Shown here in pieces: positions 63,528 through 64,000 of a DNA stretch of 64,000 nt (positions within the stretch are counted from its first letter, which is position 1; each line of letters begins with the position of its first letter). Location of the stretch: assembly GCA_016717265.1 (NCBI GenBank), contig JADKFX010000001.1, forward strand, positions 1,996,501 through 2,060,500, read 5' to 3'. The position numbers were made by a program, and so were the translations under genes. This DNA comes from Saprospiraceae bacterium (GTDB taxonomy: Bacteria; Bacteroidota; Bacteroidia; Chitinophagales; Saprospiraceae). The notes beneath the pieces are model-generated. The model worked only from the letters and a program-made list of their open reading frames with translations. It made no database searches and had not been told where the DNA came from.

Positions 63528-64000
63528 ATGGCTATATTCATTGATGCACATTGCCATCCGCCATTGAAGAGTTATCTTTTTGGATACTCCATATTTAGAG
63601 AAAGTTTTGGAAGAAAGGAAAATAATTATTTCAATATTCAAGTGACGCAACCTGCTTTAAAGCAATCTGGAGTGAATGGAGTTTTAGCAGCACACTATCT
63701 TCCGGAAAAGTGCATTCCAGAGGATTGGTGTTTAGTAGATGTACATGCTCCTGTTTTAAAAATATTTATGCGGAAATATTTTGAGAAAGTTGAAGGGCAG
63801 GATGCCTTTGCACAGACATTGGAAATGATTGAAAATTTTGAAACATTATTTGTTGGGCAACAGGAAGCAGTTATTGCACATTCATTTAAAGAAGTGGAAG
63901 ATGCAATTTTAAATCATCAAACATTTTATATTCATTGTTTGGAAGGAGGTCACCATCTGGGAAGGCAATGTACAATAGAAGATTATGTTGTCAGAATTGA
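63528..64000 (+). CDS. Metal-dependent hydrolase resembling membrane dipeptidase (M19), partial
   Basis: About 157 residues, open to the window end, from the ATG at 63528. IDAHCHPPLKSYLF carries the N-terminal H-x-H metal site of the amidohydrolase superfamily, and FYIHCLEGGHHLGRQ resembles the [HI]-x-EGG block of M19 dipeptidases. The gene starts about 60 bp after the barrel protein; a link to the TIR pair cannot be judged. Substrate unknown. Confidence 0.65.
   Translation, partial: MAIFIDAHCHPPLKSYLFGYSIFRESFGRKENNYFNIQVTQPALKQSGVNGVLAAHYLPEKCIPEDWCLVDVHAPVLKIFMRKYFEKVEGQDAFAQTLEMIENFETLFVGQQEAVIAHSFKEVEDAILNHQTFYIHCLEGGHHLGRQCTIEDYVVRI

Overview
The window is AT-rich DNA from a member of the Bacteroidota, most likely a Saprospiraceae-like environmental lineage; the lineage is an inference from gene content. 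The evidence is a SusC/SusD pair, many secreted proteins ending in type IX secretion (T9SS) sorting domains (M4 protease, CotH-like, FG-GAP, GSFQGW-repeat, delta-60 repeat, a 1274-residue surface protein and two small ones), lipoproteins with short lipoboxes, and promoter boxes of the Bacteroidota form TAnnTTTG. No tRNA, rRNA or CRISPR array was seen.

Layout. 0-3.7 kb (minus): 5' end of urocanate hydratase, a GH2 beta-mannosidase and a small Cys-rich secreted protein with a clear terminator. 3.8-7.4 kb (plus): a lipoprotein resembling the M4-protease inhibitor emfourin overlaps by 4 nt a T9SS-secreted M4 metalloprotease. 7.5-15.7 kb (plus): an envelope cluster with a GT9 glycosyltransferase, an M48 membrane protease, a Wzz-like chain-length protein, an O-antigen ligase/polymerase, then a tight module of HisC-like aminotransferase, CDP-alcohol phosphotransferase, phosphocholine-type cytidylyltransferase and LysE-like exporter that looks like a head-group or polymer-decoration pathway. 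16.5-25.2 kb (minus): class V aminotransferase, a large multipass membrane protein, a TonB-dependent receptor, an NAD(P)-binding protein and a CotH-like protein. 25.4-34.8 kb: a glycan-uptake locus (SusC, SusD, two accessory surface proteins on minus) divergent from an FG-GAP/ASPIC-UnbV protein and a GSFQGW-repeat protein on plus, with opposed promoter boxes between them. 35.1-43.2 kb (plus): a heavy-metal efflux operon (His-rich protein, CusC/CzcC, an unusual fused CusB, a metal-binding lipoprotein, CusA/CzcA) containing an uninterrupted array of 27 heptamers.

43.5-54.4 kb (plus): accessory genes, including a YegP-like protein, a caspase-like His/Cys protein, a GyrI-like gene and a DUF1801 gene, lipoproteins, a delta-60 repeat protein and a DUF900-type hydrolase. 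Three genes here are split by single frame changes, pointing to gene decay or assembly indels. 54.5-60.7 kb: a Y1 (IS200/REP-associated type) transposase is followed by an array of palindromes; a related, larger array lies beyond a 3.8-kb surface-protein gene. 60.9-63.5 kb: a TIR protein with one membrane span and a predicted periplasmic sensor-like part is paired with a predicted outer-membrane beta-barrel. The window ends inside a metal-dependent hydrolase resembling membrane dipeptidase.

The strongest leads are the transposase with its two palindrome arrays, the TIR/outer-membrane pair, the emfourin-like inhibitor coupled to its protease, the head-group module and the 27 x 7-bp repeat.
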